DNA of 37,188 bases, taken from Gammaproteobacteria bacterium. Lineage in GTDB: Bacteria > Pseudomonadota > Gammaproteobacteria > Steroidobacterales > UBA11654. Position 1 is the stretch's first letter, and every line of letters begins with the position of its first letter. Below are positions 8,269 to 16,906 of the stretch, piece after piece. Made by a program: the position numbers and the translations under genes. Location of the stretch: positions 1-37,188 of the forward strand of contig JAQWQE010000049.1 of the NCBI GenBank assembly GCA_029244925.1, read 5' to 3'. Below the pieces are notes generated by a model, which was not told the DNA's origin, ran no database searches, and was given only the letters and a program-made list of their open reading frames with translations.

Positions 8269-9606
8269 ATGATAATTATCGATTGGTTAATACTTGAAGT
8301 TAGACGACGATATCTAAAAAAATTCTTATCTCAATCAACACAACATAAGAAGAGAAATAAAAAAGAATCTTTAAGAATAAAGAATAATAGACCTCATGAG
8401 GTATTTTATCTCCATCAGGTTGATGACCCTTACAGTCATCTTTGTTGCCAAGTTCTCGATCAATTGACCGCTAGCTATGAAATAAAAATAATACCTTTGG
8501 TTGTAGGCATGCCTCCTCAATCAACTACACCTGAGGTAGAGCTTTTAAAACAACATAGTATTGATGATGCCACTATTATTGCTCCATACTACGGTTTGAA
8601 TTTTTCTACTAAGAGAAATGAAATACCTATAGAGATGATAGAAAAAGCACAATCTATTCTGCTATCAACAAATTCTACTCGATTTGCCTCTAAAGCTAAA
8701 AGAGTTGGTGAAGCTCTTTGGCAGAATAATAGGATAGCTCTTGATGAGATGCTGAAAAAAACTAAACCAATTACTCATCAAGATGTAAAAGAAAGGATTG
8801 AGGTCAATAACATAAAACGAAAACAACTTGGTCACTACCTTGGTGCTGTATTTGCTTATGAAGGTGAGTGTTACTGGAGCATTGACCGTTTACCATTTTT
8901 AGAAGAAAGGTTGAAAGATCTAAATGTGAGAAAACACAATAAAGAATTAGTGATAAAACGAAATTCTTTGAAAACAAATACACCCTTGATCTCTTCCCAA
9001 AAAATGACAATTGATTTTTTCATTTCAGCTAGAAGCCCCTATAGTTATCTGGCCCTAAAACAACTGATAGAACTCAAAAAACAATTGCCACTGAAGATTA
9101 ATTATCGTCCAATTCTACCTATGGTAATGCGAGGTATGAAAATTGATCTTGAAAAAGGTATGTATATATTGAGTGATTGCAAAAGAATAGCAAATCAAAA
9201 AGAAATCTCTTTTGGAAATATTACTGACCCTCTAGGAAGGGCTGTCGAGCGTTTTTATTCTTTATTTCCATATGTCAAAGAACTCAATAAAGAAGAAGAG
9301 TTTTTTGATCTATTTCTTACCGCTGTTTGGGCAAATGGAAAACATGGTTATTTAGATAGCACTTTAAAAAATATAATTCGGAAACTCGACTTACCCTGGG
9401 ATGATGCAAAAAAAGAGTTAGATACAGATTACTGGAGAGAAGAAATAGAAAACAATAGAAAAGCGATGTATAAAATTGGTAAATGGGGACCGCCTAGCTT
9501 TGCAGTAAAAAACCAAAACAATGAAGTTCTTATAAATCTTTGGGGGCAGGATAGATTATGGTTGATTGAAGAAATGATGTATTTAATGAAAGATAAAGAT
9601 AAATAA
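8269..9606 (+). CDS. Two-domain DsbA-like / 2-hydroxychromene-2-carboxylate isomerase-like protein
   Basis: A 445-residue protein with two thioredoxin-fold DsbA-like domains of the HCCA isomerase / GST-kappa class in tandem. Domain 1 starts near residue 43 (EVFYLHQVDDPYSH) and domain 2 near residue 247 (IDFFISARSPYSYLALKQL). Both have a Pro-Tyr-Ser motif at the end of strand 1 where DsbA has CxxC. In this class the serine binds and activates glutathione, so thiol-disulfide exchange is unlikely. WGPPSFAVKN near the C-terminus is the cis-Pro loop of domain 2. A Lys/Arg-rich stretch of about 40 residues precedes domain 1, with no signal peptide. The substrate is unknown. It is followed on the same strand by a short-chain dehydrogenase. 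The family is confident, the reaction is not. Confidence 0.8.
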   Translation: MIIIDWLILEVRRRYLKKFLSQSTQHKKRNKKESLRIKNNRPHEVFYLHQVDDPYSHLCCQVLDQLTASYEIKIIPLVVGMPPQSTTPEVELLKQHSIDDATIIAPYYGLNFSTKRNEIPIEMIEKAQSILLSTNSTRFASKAKRVGEALWQNNRIALDEMLKKTKPITHQDVKERIEVNNIKRKQLGHYLGAVFAYEGECYWSIDRLPFLEERLKDLNVRKHNKELVIKRNSLKTNTPLISSQKMTIDFFISARSPYSYLALKQLIELKKQLPLKINYRPILPMVMRGMKIDLEKGMYILSDCKRIANQKEISFGNITDPLGRAVERFYSLFPYVKELNKEEEFFDLFLTAVWANGKHGYLDSTLKNIIRKLDLPWDDAKKELDTDYWREEIENNRKAMYKIGKWGPPSFAVKNQNNEVLINLWGQDRLWLIEEMMYLMKDKDK

Positions 9607-9648
9607 TATAAATTAGTAAACAATTTTTAACTTATTAAAACCCTAATC

Positions 9649-10395
9649 ATGAAAGAAAATGAAAAAGTATTTATAACTGGAGCAAGCAGTGGAATTGGTG
9701 CTCAGATCGCAATAGAGTATGCAAGACGAGGAGCTATACTAGGTTTAGCTGCTAGACGAGAAGAAAAACTCATCAAAATAAAACAACAATGCTTGGATGA
9801 AGGGGCTAAAGAAGTGATTACCTACTCACTTGATGTTGCTGATCAAGAAAAATCTAGTGGTATCTGTCTGGAATTCATGAACTACTCAGAAAAAGGAATT
9901 GATATAATTATAGCCAATGCAGGTGTAGCTTATTCAGACCATTTATCATCAGGGGATGCCACACAAATAAATCAAACATTAATTACCAATATACTTGGTG
10001 TAACCAATACAATATTGCCGTTCATTCCTAGTATGAAAGATACAAAAAATGGCAAGATTGTTATCATTTCTTCAATCGCAAGCTTTACTTTGCCAGCATT
10101 CTTTGGAGGCTATGCTGCATCAAAAGTAGCGGTTAGAAGACTGGCGGATAGCTGGAGGGGTTATCTTAAAAAATATAATATTCAGGTAACAACGATATGC
10201 CCCGGCTATATTAGAAGTGAAATGACAGACATCAATGAATTTAATATGCCTTTTTTAATGGACACTGATGTGGCTGCAACTAAGATGGTCAGAGCAATTG
10301 ATAATGGTAAGAAAACCTATATTTTACCCTGGCAATGGAGACCAGTTATTTTTATCTCTAATTTGCTAGGCAAACGCCTTTTATCAAGAATATAA
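9649..10395 (+). CDS. Short-chain dehydrogenase/reductase (SDR)
   Basis: Classical SDR oxidoreductase, 248 aa. The cofactor loop TGASSGIG is at residues 10-17, NAG at 90-92, the catalytic serine in VIISSIAS (about 141-142) and the YxxxK pair as Y155 and K159, then CPGYIRSEM. The Arg-rich end of strand 2 (AARREEKL) favours NADP(H). The C-terminal WQWRPVIFISNLLGKRLLSRI is hydrophobic and basic and could touch the membrane, as in several SDRs that act on lipids. It lies 6 nt upstream of the HAD gene and 42 nt after the DsbA-like gene. The substrate cannot be told from sequence. Confidence 0.88.
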   Translation: MKENEKVFITGASSGIGAQIAIEYARRGAILGLAARREEKLIKIKQQCLDEGAKEVITYSLDVADQEKSSGICLEFMNYSEKGIDIIIANAGVAYSDHLSSGDATQINQTLITNILGVTNTILPFIPSMKDTKNGKIVIISSIASFTLPAFFGGYAASKVAVRRLADSWRGYLKKYNIQVTTICPGYIRSEMTDINEFNMPFLMDTDVAATKMVRAIDNGKKTYILPWQWRPVIFISNLLGKRLLSRI

Positions 10396-10401
10396 AATTC
10401 T

Positions 10402-10905
10402 ATGCACAACCGAGCCATTGTTTTTTTGGACATGGATGGTGTCCTAGCAGATTTTTTCAGAGCCTTTGCTGATTGGGCAGGCGTTAATCACTGGAAAGAA
10501 CTTACTGAAGAGGAGTTGGCAGAAGAATTGGATCGAATAATAGGAAGTGATTTTTTTGCAAATATACCTAAGACTCCTTCCTGTGATCAGATTATTCAAT
10601 TAGCTCTTGGTTTTTCTGGATCCTATTCAATACTTTCATCCCCATTAAGAAATGATGAAGAAAATACAATCATTCAAAAAAAAATATGGATTCAAAAAAA
10701 TTTATCTCCCTTACCAGAAGAAATTTTTATTGTTAGAGAGAAATTTCCTTTTGCTCAATACCAAGGAACAAAAAATATTTTAATCGATGACCGTCCAGAC
10801 AATATTATTCAATGGAAAGAAGCTGGGGGTTTTGGTATACGCTATCAAGCCAATAAAGATGATATTGAATTAATTGAAAAAGAATTGATTAATATCCAAC
10901 TATAA
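10402..10905 (+). CDS. HAD-superfamily 5'(3')-deoxyribonucleotidase-like protein (NT5C family)
   Basis: A 167-residue HAD phosphatase. Motif I is FLDMDGVLAD with nucleophile D10 and acid/base D12; motif II is in YSILSSPLRND; motif IV is ILIDDRPDNI with D129 and D130. Length and cap insert (about residues 18-60) fit the NT5C / phage-type 5'-deoxynucleotidase family, which removes phosphate from pyrimidine (deoxy)nucleotides. It is transcribed with the SDR gene (6 nt gap) and is convergent with the unrecognised gene at 10911, leaving 5 nt between the two stops. The family is sure; the exact nucleotide substrate is inferred. Confidence 0.8.
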   Translation: MHNRAIVFLDMDGVLADFFRAFADWAGVNHWKELTEEELAEELDRIIGSDFFANIPKTPSCDQIIQLALGFSGSYSILSSPLRNDEENTIIQKKIWIQKNLSPLPEEIFIVREKFPFAQYQGTKNILIDDRPDNIIQWKEAGGFGIRYQANKDDIELIEKELINIQL

Positions 10906-10910
10906 ATTTT

Positions 10911-11642
10911 TTAGTCATACCTTAATTCAACCAATTCATACCAAGTCTGCATATAGCCAGTAACTGAAGCCTGTACAATAATAAAGTCATCTTCAGTAAG
11001 CCAAATATCATAAGGTGGATGCTTAACACCTTCATTAAATCCCACATCATCAATATAACTAAAGTGATGGCAATTGAATACCCCTGCTTGAACTGTTACC
11101 TCCTCCATACCATGATACTGACAATCTATGGTTAACTCTGATATTAACGGTGGTGTGGCACCTCTATGATCGAGAGATGGCATAAAGCATCTCATGGTTT
11201 CAATCACTGGTCCTTTACTGATATCTATTGATTTACAGTTAAAGCCGTCTCCCACTATTGGGTGTGTTCCAAATGCATGAAAAGATCCGTTTGTTTTTTC
11301 TTTTTGGGAGACGCGATCTATCGATGGCCCAAAAGACTCACACTCTATAATCCCATCACCCGTTTCATCTAAATCAAAACGAAACCAACCCGAACCCATG
11401 AATTCATCCCCAACTGTCAATCGAATGAAACAATCCGTTGGTTTATTATTCTTGTCTTGAGCTAGAATTACATCTCGCATGACTGATGGCTGTGGCTCTT
11501 CAATTTCACAATGAGCTCTCAATGTGACTTTACCATCGTTATGCTTGGTTATATGAAATGTTTCATGCCCTCTGGGCTGATTCATCAATTCTTCTTTTTT
11601 TGATGTATAAGCAATCCGTCCGAAAATATTTTGATGTTCCAT
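10911..11642 (-). CDS. Conserved-looking protein of unknown function, third gene of the fad operon
   Basis: I do not recognise this 243-residue protein with certainty. It has no signal peptide or membrane segment and looks like a cytosolic, mostly beta protein, with alternating short hydrophobic strands (CFIRLTVGDEFMGSGWFRFD, ELTIDCQYHGMEEVTVQAG). The C-terminal part, VQAGVFNCHHF followed by YDIWLTEDDFIIVQ, resembles the 'xVPAGTFxCxxY...xWxxxxxxxP' pattern of DUF3108-like lipocalin folds, a weak hint only. It starts 12 nt after fadJ on the same strand, so it is probably translated from the fadI-fadJ transcript and may bind or process an acyl or lipid compound. That role is a guess from context. 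Confidence 0.75.
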   Translation of the reverse strand: MEHQNIFGRIAYTSKKEELMNQPRGHETFHITKHNDGKVTLRAHCEIEEPQPSVMRDVILAQDKNNKPTDCFIRLTVGDEFMGSGWFRFDLDETGDGIIECESFGPSIDRVSQKEKTNGSFHAFGTHPIVGDGFNCKSIDISKGPVIETMRCFMPSLDHRGATPPLISELTIDCQYHGMEEVTVQAGVFNCHHFSYIDDVGFNEGVKHPPYDIWLTEDDFIIVQASVTGYMQTWYELVELRYD

Positions 11643-11654
11643 AAATAAGATTCT

Positions 11655-13790
11655 TTAGCTTTTATAAAAATATTTAGTTGTTTTTTGATGCTCTTTCAAA
11701 AAATCAACCGGTTTAAATCTCTCTCCATACTGGTCAACTAATTCTTCCATCTGAGTTAAAATGAGTTCAAGATTTTTATCAAGCATTCTAAATGGGCCAC
11801 CTTCAAAAGGAGGGAAACCCATACCAAATATAGCTCCTATATCCCCATCTTTTGGATTGCTTATAATGCCTTCAGAAAGAGTTAATGCTGCTTCATTTAA
11901 TAAGGAGAAAAGTAATCGATTCTGAATAATTTTCAATGGAATTTTATTTTGATTCCCTCTTTCAATCAAAGAATCAACAGAGGAATTAACACTCGATTTT
12001 TTACCGGTTTTAGGATCATAGAGATAGAAACCTTTACCGCCTTTTTTGCCAAGCAAGCCTGCTTCATCATGCATCTTCTTAGCAGTAAAAGAGACTTCCT
12101 TCCTTGTTTTTTCATCCATTGCTAAAAGTCGATCTTCACTAATGACATCAGCACAAACATCCAAGCCTACATGATCCATAAGTGTTAGTGGTCCCATAGG
12201 GAACCCAATTTTCATTATGGCACTATCTATTGACTTTGCGTCCACACCTTCATCAAACATTTTTAGTGCTTCATTCATATAAGGCCCTAAAATCCTATTC
12301 ACATAAAAGCCAGGACTGTCTTTAACTATGATGCAAGTCTTACCTTGTCTAACACCAAGATCATAGCTCGCGGCCACTACATGTTCAGAAGTGAATGGGG
12401 TTCTTATTATTTCTAATAAAGGCATAAGTGGCACAGGAGAAAAATAGTGCATTCCAATAATATTCTCAGGTCTCTTAGCAGACTCAGCCATTTCTGAAAT
12501 AGACAAAGATGATGTATTCGATGCAATAATTGTATTGCTGTTTGTTTGGGCTTCAAGGTCTGCAATAATCTCTTTTTTTAAATTCATGTTTTCAAAAACA
12601 GCTTCTATGACTAAATCAACTTTTGAAAACTCGCTGAGAGTAACATTGCCTCTCATGCGATGAATGATCTTTTTAGCTTCTAAGGATGTCATGGCTTTTC
12701 TTTTTACTTTCTTCGAAAGTCGCTTCCATATTTCTGTTTTTGCATGTGAGATACTTTTATCTGCTACATCTGTTATTAATACATCCAATCCATTTTTTAT
12801 AGAGACCTCTGCAATGCCAGCACCCATGAATCCAGCGCCCATAATTCCCATGGACTCAATCCTTGAAAAAGATGAAGTAATAGGATTTTTCTTTTTCTCT
12901 GTGGATGTAAAAAAGATGTTCATCAATTCTTTACTCACGTCACCAATAATCAGTTCTTCGCACAATTCAGACTCTCTCTGATACCCTGCCTTGATGCCTT
13001 TCTTTAATCCTGTCTCAACACAATCAATAATGGCTAACGGTGCTGGATAATGTCCTTTGGTCATCTTTTGAATGGTCTTTCTTGCTTGACTAAAAACCAA
13101 ACGATTGCCAAAAAATGTATGATCCAAAAATCGGTTCATTAAGGTTTTCTTACGCTTCCTTTGGAATGCATTGTCTTTTAGCTTTTTAACCATGGAGCAA
13201 GCTGCAATTAAGAGTTTGCTTTGGTTAACTACTTCATCAACCAGGCCCATTCTTAAGGCTTTCTTTGCAAAGATATTCTTACCCGTGAGCATCATATCCA
13301 ACGACGCACTTGCACCAATTAATCGAGGAAGTCTTTGAGTCCCTCCTCCTGCTGGTAAAATACCTAATTTTACTTCAGGTAAGCCAAATTTTGTCCGACT
13401 ATCGTCTGAAGCTATTCTACCCTGACAAGCCAAAGTAATTTCTAGGCCAAGTCCATAACAAACACCATGAACTGCAGAGACAATTGGTTTTGGAAAATCT
13501 TCTAAGTATTGAAGAAATCGATGTCCTTCCTCAAAGATGGGAATGAAATCTCCTTTCTTTTCCGCTTTGAACGAATGAATGTCAAAACCAGCAATAAAAT
13601 CTTTTTTCTTACTGATCAATACCATGCCCTCAATAGAATCATCATTAGCCAAAGAGAGAAAGGTATCTTCAAAATCACTGAGTAAATCAAAGGACATAAC
13701 ATTTTGCTCTGAACCCGATTTATCAAGCCAAATAACAGCTATATTGTCCCTAATTTCTATCGTTACATTTTTACTTTGATCTGAGTTCAT
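11655..13790 (-). CDS. fadJ: Fatty acid oxidation complex alpha subunit (enoyl-CoA hydratase / 3-hydroxyacyl-CoA dehydrogenase)
   Basis: Multifunctional beta-oxidation enzyme (711 aa from this start). Residues 1-190 form the enoyl-CoA hydratase/isomerase with catalytic glutamates E117 (GLGLEITLA) and E139 (GLPEVKLG). A linker leads to the NAD-binding GAGFMGAG (318-325) of 3-hydroxyacyl-CoA dehydrogenase, with its catalytic histidine in GMHYFSP (H448) and two C-terminal 3HCDH domains. FadJ rather than FadB is suggested by pairing with a FadI-type thiolase. The frame also opens from a GTG at 13802 that overlaps the fadI stop (GTGA). I choose the ATG at 13790 because it aligns with the E. coli FadJ N-terminus. 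Second gene of the fadI-fadJ-11642 operon. Confidence 0.95.
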   Translation of the reverse strand: MNSDQSKNVTIEIRDNIAVIWLDKSGSEQNVMSFDLLSDFEDTFLSLANDDSIEGMVLISKKKDFIAGFDIHSFKAEKKGDFIPIFEEGHRFLQYLEDFPKPIVSAVHGVCYGLGLEITLACQGRIASDDSRTKFGLPEVKLGILPAGGGTQRLPRLIGASASLDMMLTGKNIFAKKALRMGLVDEVVNQSKLLIAACSMVKKLKDNAFQRKRKKTLMNRFLDHTFFGNRLVFSQARKTIQKMTKGHYPAPLAIIDCVETGLKKGIKAGYQRESELCEELIIGDVSKELMNIFFTSTEKKKNPITSSFSRIESMGIMGAGFMGAGIAEVSIKNGLDVLITDVADKSISHAKTEIWKRLSKKVKRKAMTSLEAKKIIHRMRGNVTLSEFSKVDLVIEAVFENMNLKKEIIADLEAQTNSNTIIASNTSSLSISEMAESAKRPENIIGMHYFSPVPLMPLLEIIRTPFTSEHVVAASYDLGVRQGKTCIIVKDSPGFYVNRILGPYMNEALKMFDEGVDAKSIDSAIMKIGFPMGPLTLMDHVGLDVCADVISEDRLLAMDEKTRKEVSFTAKKMHDEAGLLGKKGGKGFYLYDPKTGKKSSVNSSVDSLIERGNQNKIPLKIIQNRLLFSLLNEAALTLSEGIISNPKDGDIGAIFGMGFPPFEGGPFRMLDKNLELILTQMEELVDQYGERFKPVDFLKEHQKTTKYFYKS

Positions 13791-13798
13791 ATTTTTTA

Positions 13799-15085
13799 TC
13801 ACTGATACTTTTCAATAATCATCGCATGGCCATGAGCACCCGCAGCACAAGCGGCAATTAAAGCATACCTTCCATTCTCTCTGATTAATTTATTAGAGGC
13901 CATTGTAAGTAGGCGTGAGCCAGTTGCTCCAAATGGATGACCAATAGAAAGTGAGCCGCCTTCGGTATTAATTTTTTCCATTGGAATCTTCCCTATGCTT
14001 CTCTTTAAGCCAAGCTTATCTCTTGAAAACTCATCCGACTCTAAGGCTTTTAATACCGCAAGCACCTGGCCAGAAAAAGCTTCATGCAACTCAAAGAAAT
14101 CAATTTCATCCAAACTGAGCCCAGTTTTTTGTAATACCTTGGGAATTGCATAGGCAGGCCCTAGCAGCAATTCATCGTCTAGGCTTTGGCCTGTGAATAC
14201 GAAATCAACAATTCTTGATTTAGGCTTTAAATTGAGTTCGACTGCTTTTTCTTCCGTCATAATCAATGTCGCAGCTGCTCCATCGGTTAAAAAAGAAGAA
14301 TTGGCCGCAGTAAAAGTGCCATGTTTTTTATCAAAAACTGGTTTTAACTTTGCAATTGCTTCAGCTGTGGTATCCCCTCTAATGCCATTATCTTCTTTAA
14401 TAGGTATAAATCCAGGTGGCAATGAAACCTCAATAATATCTTCAAAAATGCCCTCTTCATTTGCTTTTGATGCCAGTTGATGAGAGCGAGCAGCAAAAGC
14501 ATCTGTTTCTTCTCGGGTTACGCCGTATTTTGAAGCAATAATTTCTCCATCATCTCCCATGCTTCTTTTTGTGAAAAACTCAGAAATACTAGGTGGATCA
14601 GGCAAAAAATCAGTTGGTCTTAATGACAATAAAAACTGTAGGCCTTGAAGTGGTGATTTTATTTTTTGTGCCTTAATGAGTTTTTTTCTCATACTTCTCT
14701 TATAACCAATAGGAGCATCCGAAGCACTCTCAACGCCTCCTGCTATTATGACTTCAGATTGCCCTGATAATATATTTCCAATAGCATCAGCTATGGCTCG
14801 ATTGGAAGAAATACAGGCTTGACTAACGGTATAACATGGCACTGAATCTGGAATACCAGCAAGCAATGCGGATTCTCTTGCTACATTGTGTGTTTTAACA
14901 TTGGAGACTACATTTCCCATAATGACTTCATCAATATCAAATGGGCTAATACCCGATCGAGTTAAAAGACCTTTAATAGCAAGGTGGCCTAATTCATATG
15001 TAGACAGATCATCGTATCCGGTTCCTGATCTTAAAAAAGGGATTCTGGCACCTTCTATAAATACGATATTTTTGCTAAAAGCCAT
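13799..15085 (-). CDS. fadI: Acetyl-CoA C-acyltransferase (3-ketoacyl-CoA thiolase) FadI
   Basis: Thiolase that cleaves 3-ketoacyl-CoA to acetyl-CoA and a shortened acyl-CoA, the last step of beta-oxidation; it forms a complex with FadJ. The nucleophile is C91 in SQACISSNRA. The C-terminal signatures NTEGGSLSIGHPFGATGSR and CAAGAHGHA carry the catalytic His and second Cys. The 428 aa length and the loop insert with RSMGDDGEIIA match FadI (about 436 aa) rather than the shorter FadA (about 390). A CAGGAG ribosome site sits before the ATG. First gene of the operon, with a candidate promoter and operator just upstream and divergent from rsmE. Confidence 0.95.
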   Translation of the reverse strand: MAFSKNIVFIEGARIPFLRSGTGYDDLSTYELGHLAIKGLLTRSGISPFDIDEVIMGNVVSNVKTHNVARESALLAGIPDSVPCYTVSQACISSNRAIADAIGNILSGQSEVIIAGGVESASDAPIGYKRSMRKKLIKAQKIKSPLQGLQFLLSLRPTDFLPDPPSISEFFTKRSMGDDGEIIASKYGVTREETDAFAARSHQLASKANEEGIFEDIIEVSLPPGFIPIKEDNGIRGDTTAEAIAKLKPVFDKKHGTFTAANSSFLTDGAAATLIMTEEKAVELNLKPKSRIVDFVFTGQSLDDELLLGPAYAIPKVLQKTGLSLDEIDFFELHEAFSGQVLAVLKALESDEFSRDKLGLKRSIGKIPMEKINTEGGSLSIGHPFGATGSRLLTMASNKLIRENGRYALIAACAAGAHGHAMIIEKYQ

Positions 15086-15109
15086 TTTACTATCACTCCT
15101 GAGGTTGCA

Positions 15110-15144
15110 TAGTTTAGAATAGAAACTAAAGATAAATTAATCAA
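15110..15144 (-). promoter_or_regulatory. Candidate fadI promoter with an inverted-repeat operator over the -10 box
   Basis: On the minus strand TTGATT (15139-15144) and TATTCT (15116-15121) are 17 bp apart, placing a start about 20-25 nt before the fadI ATG. The -10 box is framed by a perfect inverted repeat, TAGTTT and AAACTA (15110-15115 and 15123-15128, 7 nt between arms). A repressor bound here would block RNA polymerase, as expected for fatty-acid degradation genes, but the arms do not match a FadR or PsrA consensus that I can recall with confidence. Confidence 0.4.
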
Positions 15145-15176
15145 TATTATATCTCCAATATTAATATTAGAGTGCT

Positions 15177-15917
15177 ATGAGAAGCAAAAGAAAACAAAGA
15201 TTTTATTGTCAGACTATCCAAGAAGGTGCAGAAGAAATCATTCTGTCCGGAGATACAGCTCATCACTTAACTAAAGTTTTACGATTTAAGCCAGGAGACA
15301 TATTGACAATTTTTGATGGAAGTGGTTTTGAATGGGATTCAAAAATACTGGATAAAAAAAGAAAGTCGGTTGTGGTTAAGTTACTCGCAAAAAACAAACC
15401 CATTGTGGAATCGCCATTAAAAATTACTTTGATGCAATCGGTATCAAGAAGTCAAAGAATGGATTTAGTGGTTCAAAAAGCAACCGAATTAGGAGTTCAT
15501 CGAATCGTGCCCATGCTAACCAATAACTCAGTGGTTCAATTGGACAGTAAAAATGCCAAGAAAAAAATGGATCATTGGAAAAATATTATTATCAATGCTG
15601 CTGAACAATCAGGCAGAGTGACTTTACCATTAATAGAAGAGCCAACTCAACTGAATGAAACATTGCTACATTTGTATAAAAATGAACACGCCTTCTTTCT
15701 GGATACAACTGGAACAACAAACTTAGGATCAAAAAAAGCAGACAGTATAACTATAGCCATTGGTCCTGAAGGTGGCTTTACTGAGGTTGAAAAAAATATG
15801 GCAGATCAAGCTGGCTATCACATTGTAAAAACTGGTCCCAGACTCTTAAGAACTGAAACTGCACCAATTATGGCTATCAGTATTTTACAATATCTATATG
15901 GGGATCTAGCCAATTAG
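15177..15917 (+). CDS. rsmE: 16S rRNA (uracil(1498)-N3)-methyltransferase RsmE
   Basis: SPOUT-class methyltransferase (246 aa) that methylates U1498 of 16S rRNA in the assembled 30S subunit using SAM. An N-terminal PUA-like domain (about residues 8-75) is followed by the SPOUT knot with RMDLVVQKATELGV, IIINAAEQSGR, AIGPEGGFTEVE and the C-terminal RLLRTETAPIMA, all hallmark RsmE motifs. First gene of the plus-strand run leading to gshB, an order also seen in E. coli. It is divergent from fadI, with 91 nt of shared upstream region. Confidence 0.96.
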   Translation: MRSKRKQRFYCQTIQEGAEEIILSGDTAHHLTKVLRFKPGDILTIFDGSGFEWDSKILDKKRKSVVVKLLAKNKPIVESPLKITLMQSVSRSQRMDLVVQKATELGVHRIVPMLTNNSVVQLDSKNAKKKMDHWKNIIINAAEQSGRVTLPLIEEPTQLNETLLHLYKNEHAFFLDTTGTTNLGSKKADSITIAIGPEGGFTEVEKNMADQAGYHIVKTGPRLLRTETAPIMAISILQYLYGDLAN

Positions 15918-15958
15918 TTTAAGATGATGAGTATTAATATAAGAAAAAAATAATCAGT

Positions 15959-16906
15959 ATGAAATTAGCAGTAATCATGGACCCGATCGATGAGATCATT
16001 CCTCAAAAAGATGGCACTTTGGATCTACTATTAGAGGCACAATCCAGATCTTATGAAATAACTTATTTTGAACAAAAAGACCTCAAAATAATGGATGGAA
16101 AAGCTATCGGTTCAGGCAAAAAATTACAGGTTGAAGACAACTCGGATAAATGGTTTTCATTCAAAGAAGATCATGAAACGGAATTGTCTTATTTTGACAT
16201 TATCCTAATGAGAAAAGACCCACCATTTAATACTGAATACATCTATGCCACCTATATACTTGACTTGGCAGCTGCAGAGGGATCATTGGTGGTCAATCGC
16301 CCTGATGCTTTAAGAAATTTTAATGAAAAAGTAAGTATCAGTCTCTTTCCTCATGTAACTCCTAAAACTTTAATCAGTTGTGCAGAAAAAGAACTGAGAG
16401 GCTTCATTGCAAAACAAGATAAAACAGTGGTTAAACCCCTCGATGGTATGGGAGGTAAATCAATCTTCATCATTGATAAAAATGATCTCAACACTAGATC
16501 TATTCTTGAAGCGGTTACTTCTGACTTTACAAAAACTATTATGGCGCAAACCTATGTACCAGAAATCACAGCTGGTGATAAAAGGATACACATCGTTAAT
16601 GGAAAACATTGTGAGGTTCTTCTTGCAAGAATACCCTCTGAAACGGATCACCGTGGAAACCTAGTTATGGGTGCTAAGCCTGAAGTACAGCCCTTAAGTG
16701 ATAGGGATAAGGAAATATGCAATACCATTGCGCCTACATTAGTGGAAAATGGAATTCTATTTGCTGGAATTGATGTCATTGGAGATTTTTTAACAGAAAT
16801 CAATATCACAAGTCCTACTGGCATGAGAGAAATTGAGAAATACCATCAGTATAGTGTTTCAGCGATTCTCTTTAATCAATTAGAAAAGATATTGAATGAA
16901 AAGTAA
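15959..16906 (+). CDS. gshB: Glutathione synthase
   Basis: ATP-grasp ligase (315 aa; E. coli 316) joining gamma-glutamylcysteine and glycine. Visible blocks are the N-terminal MKLAVIMDPI, MRKDPPFNTEYIY, VVNRPDALRNFNEK, the ATP-grasp glycine loop VKPLDGMGGKSIF, the substrate loop RIPSETDHRGNLVMGA and the metal-binding end EINITSPTGMREI. The usual Gly-rich form of the substrate loop (RIPxxGExRGNLAAGG) is altered, but the Arg-Gly-Asn core is kept. Its 3' end overlaps yqgE by 11 nt, so translational coupling is likely. It provides the glutathione that enzymes such as the DsbA/GST-kappa-like protein at 8269 would need. Confidence 0.96.
   Translation: MKLAVIMDPIDEIIPQKDGTLDLLLEAQSRSYEITYFEQKDLKIMDGKAIGSGKKLQVEDNSDKWFSFKEDHETELSYFDIILMRKDPPFNTEYIYATYILDLAAAEGSLVVNRPDALRNFNEKVSISLFPHVTPKTLISCAEKELRGFIAKQDKTVVKPLDGMGGKSIFIIDKNDLNTRSILEAVTSDFTKTIMAQTYVPEITAGDKRIHIVNGKHCEVLLARIPSETDHRGNLVMGAKPEVQPLSDRDKEICNTIAPTLVENGILFAGIDVIGDFLTEINITSPTGMREIEKYHQYSVSAILFNQLEKILNEK

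Noticed and set aside
12664-14480. Plus-strand open frames opposite fadJ and fadI
   Set aside because: No homology-like motifs; their composition follows the reverse complement of conserved thiolase and hydratase sequence.
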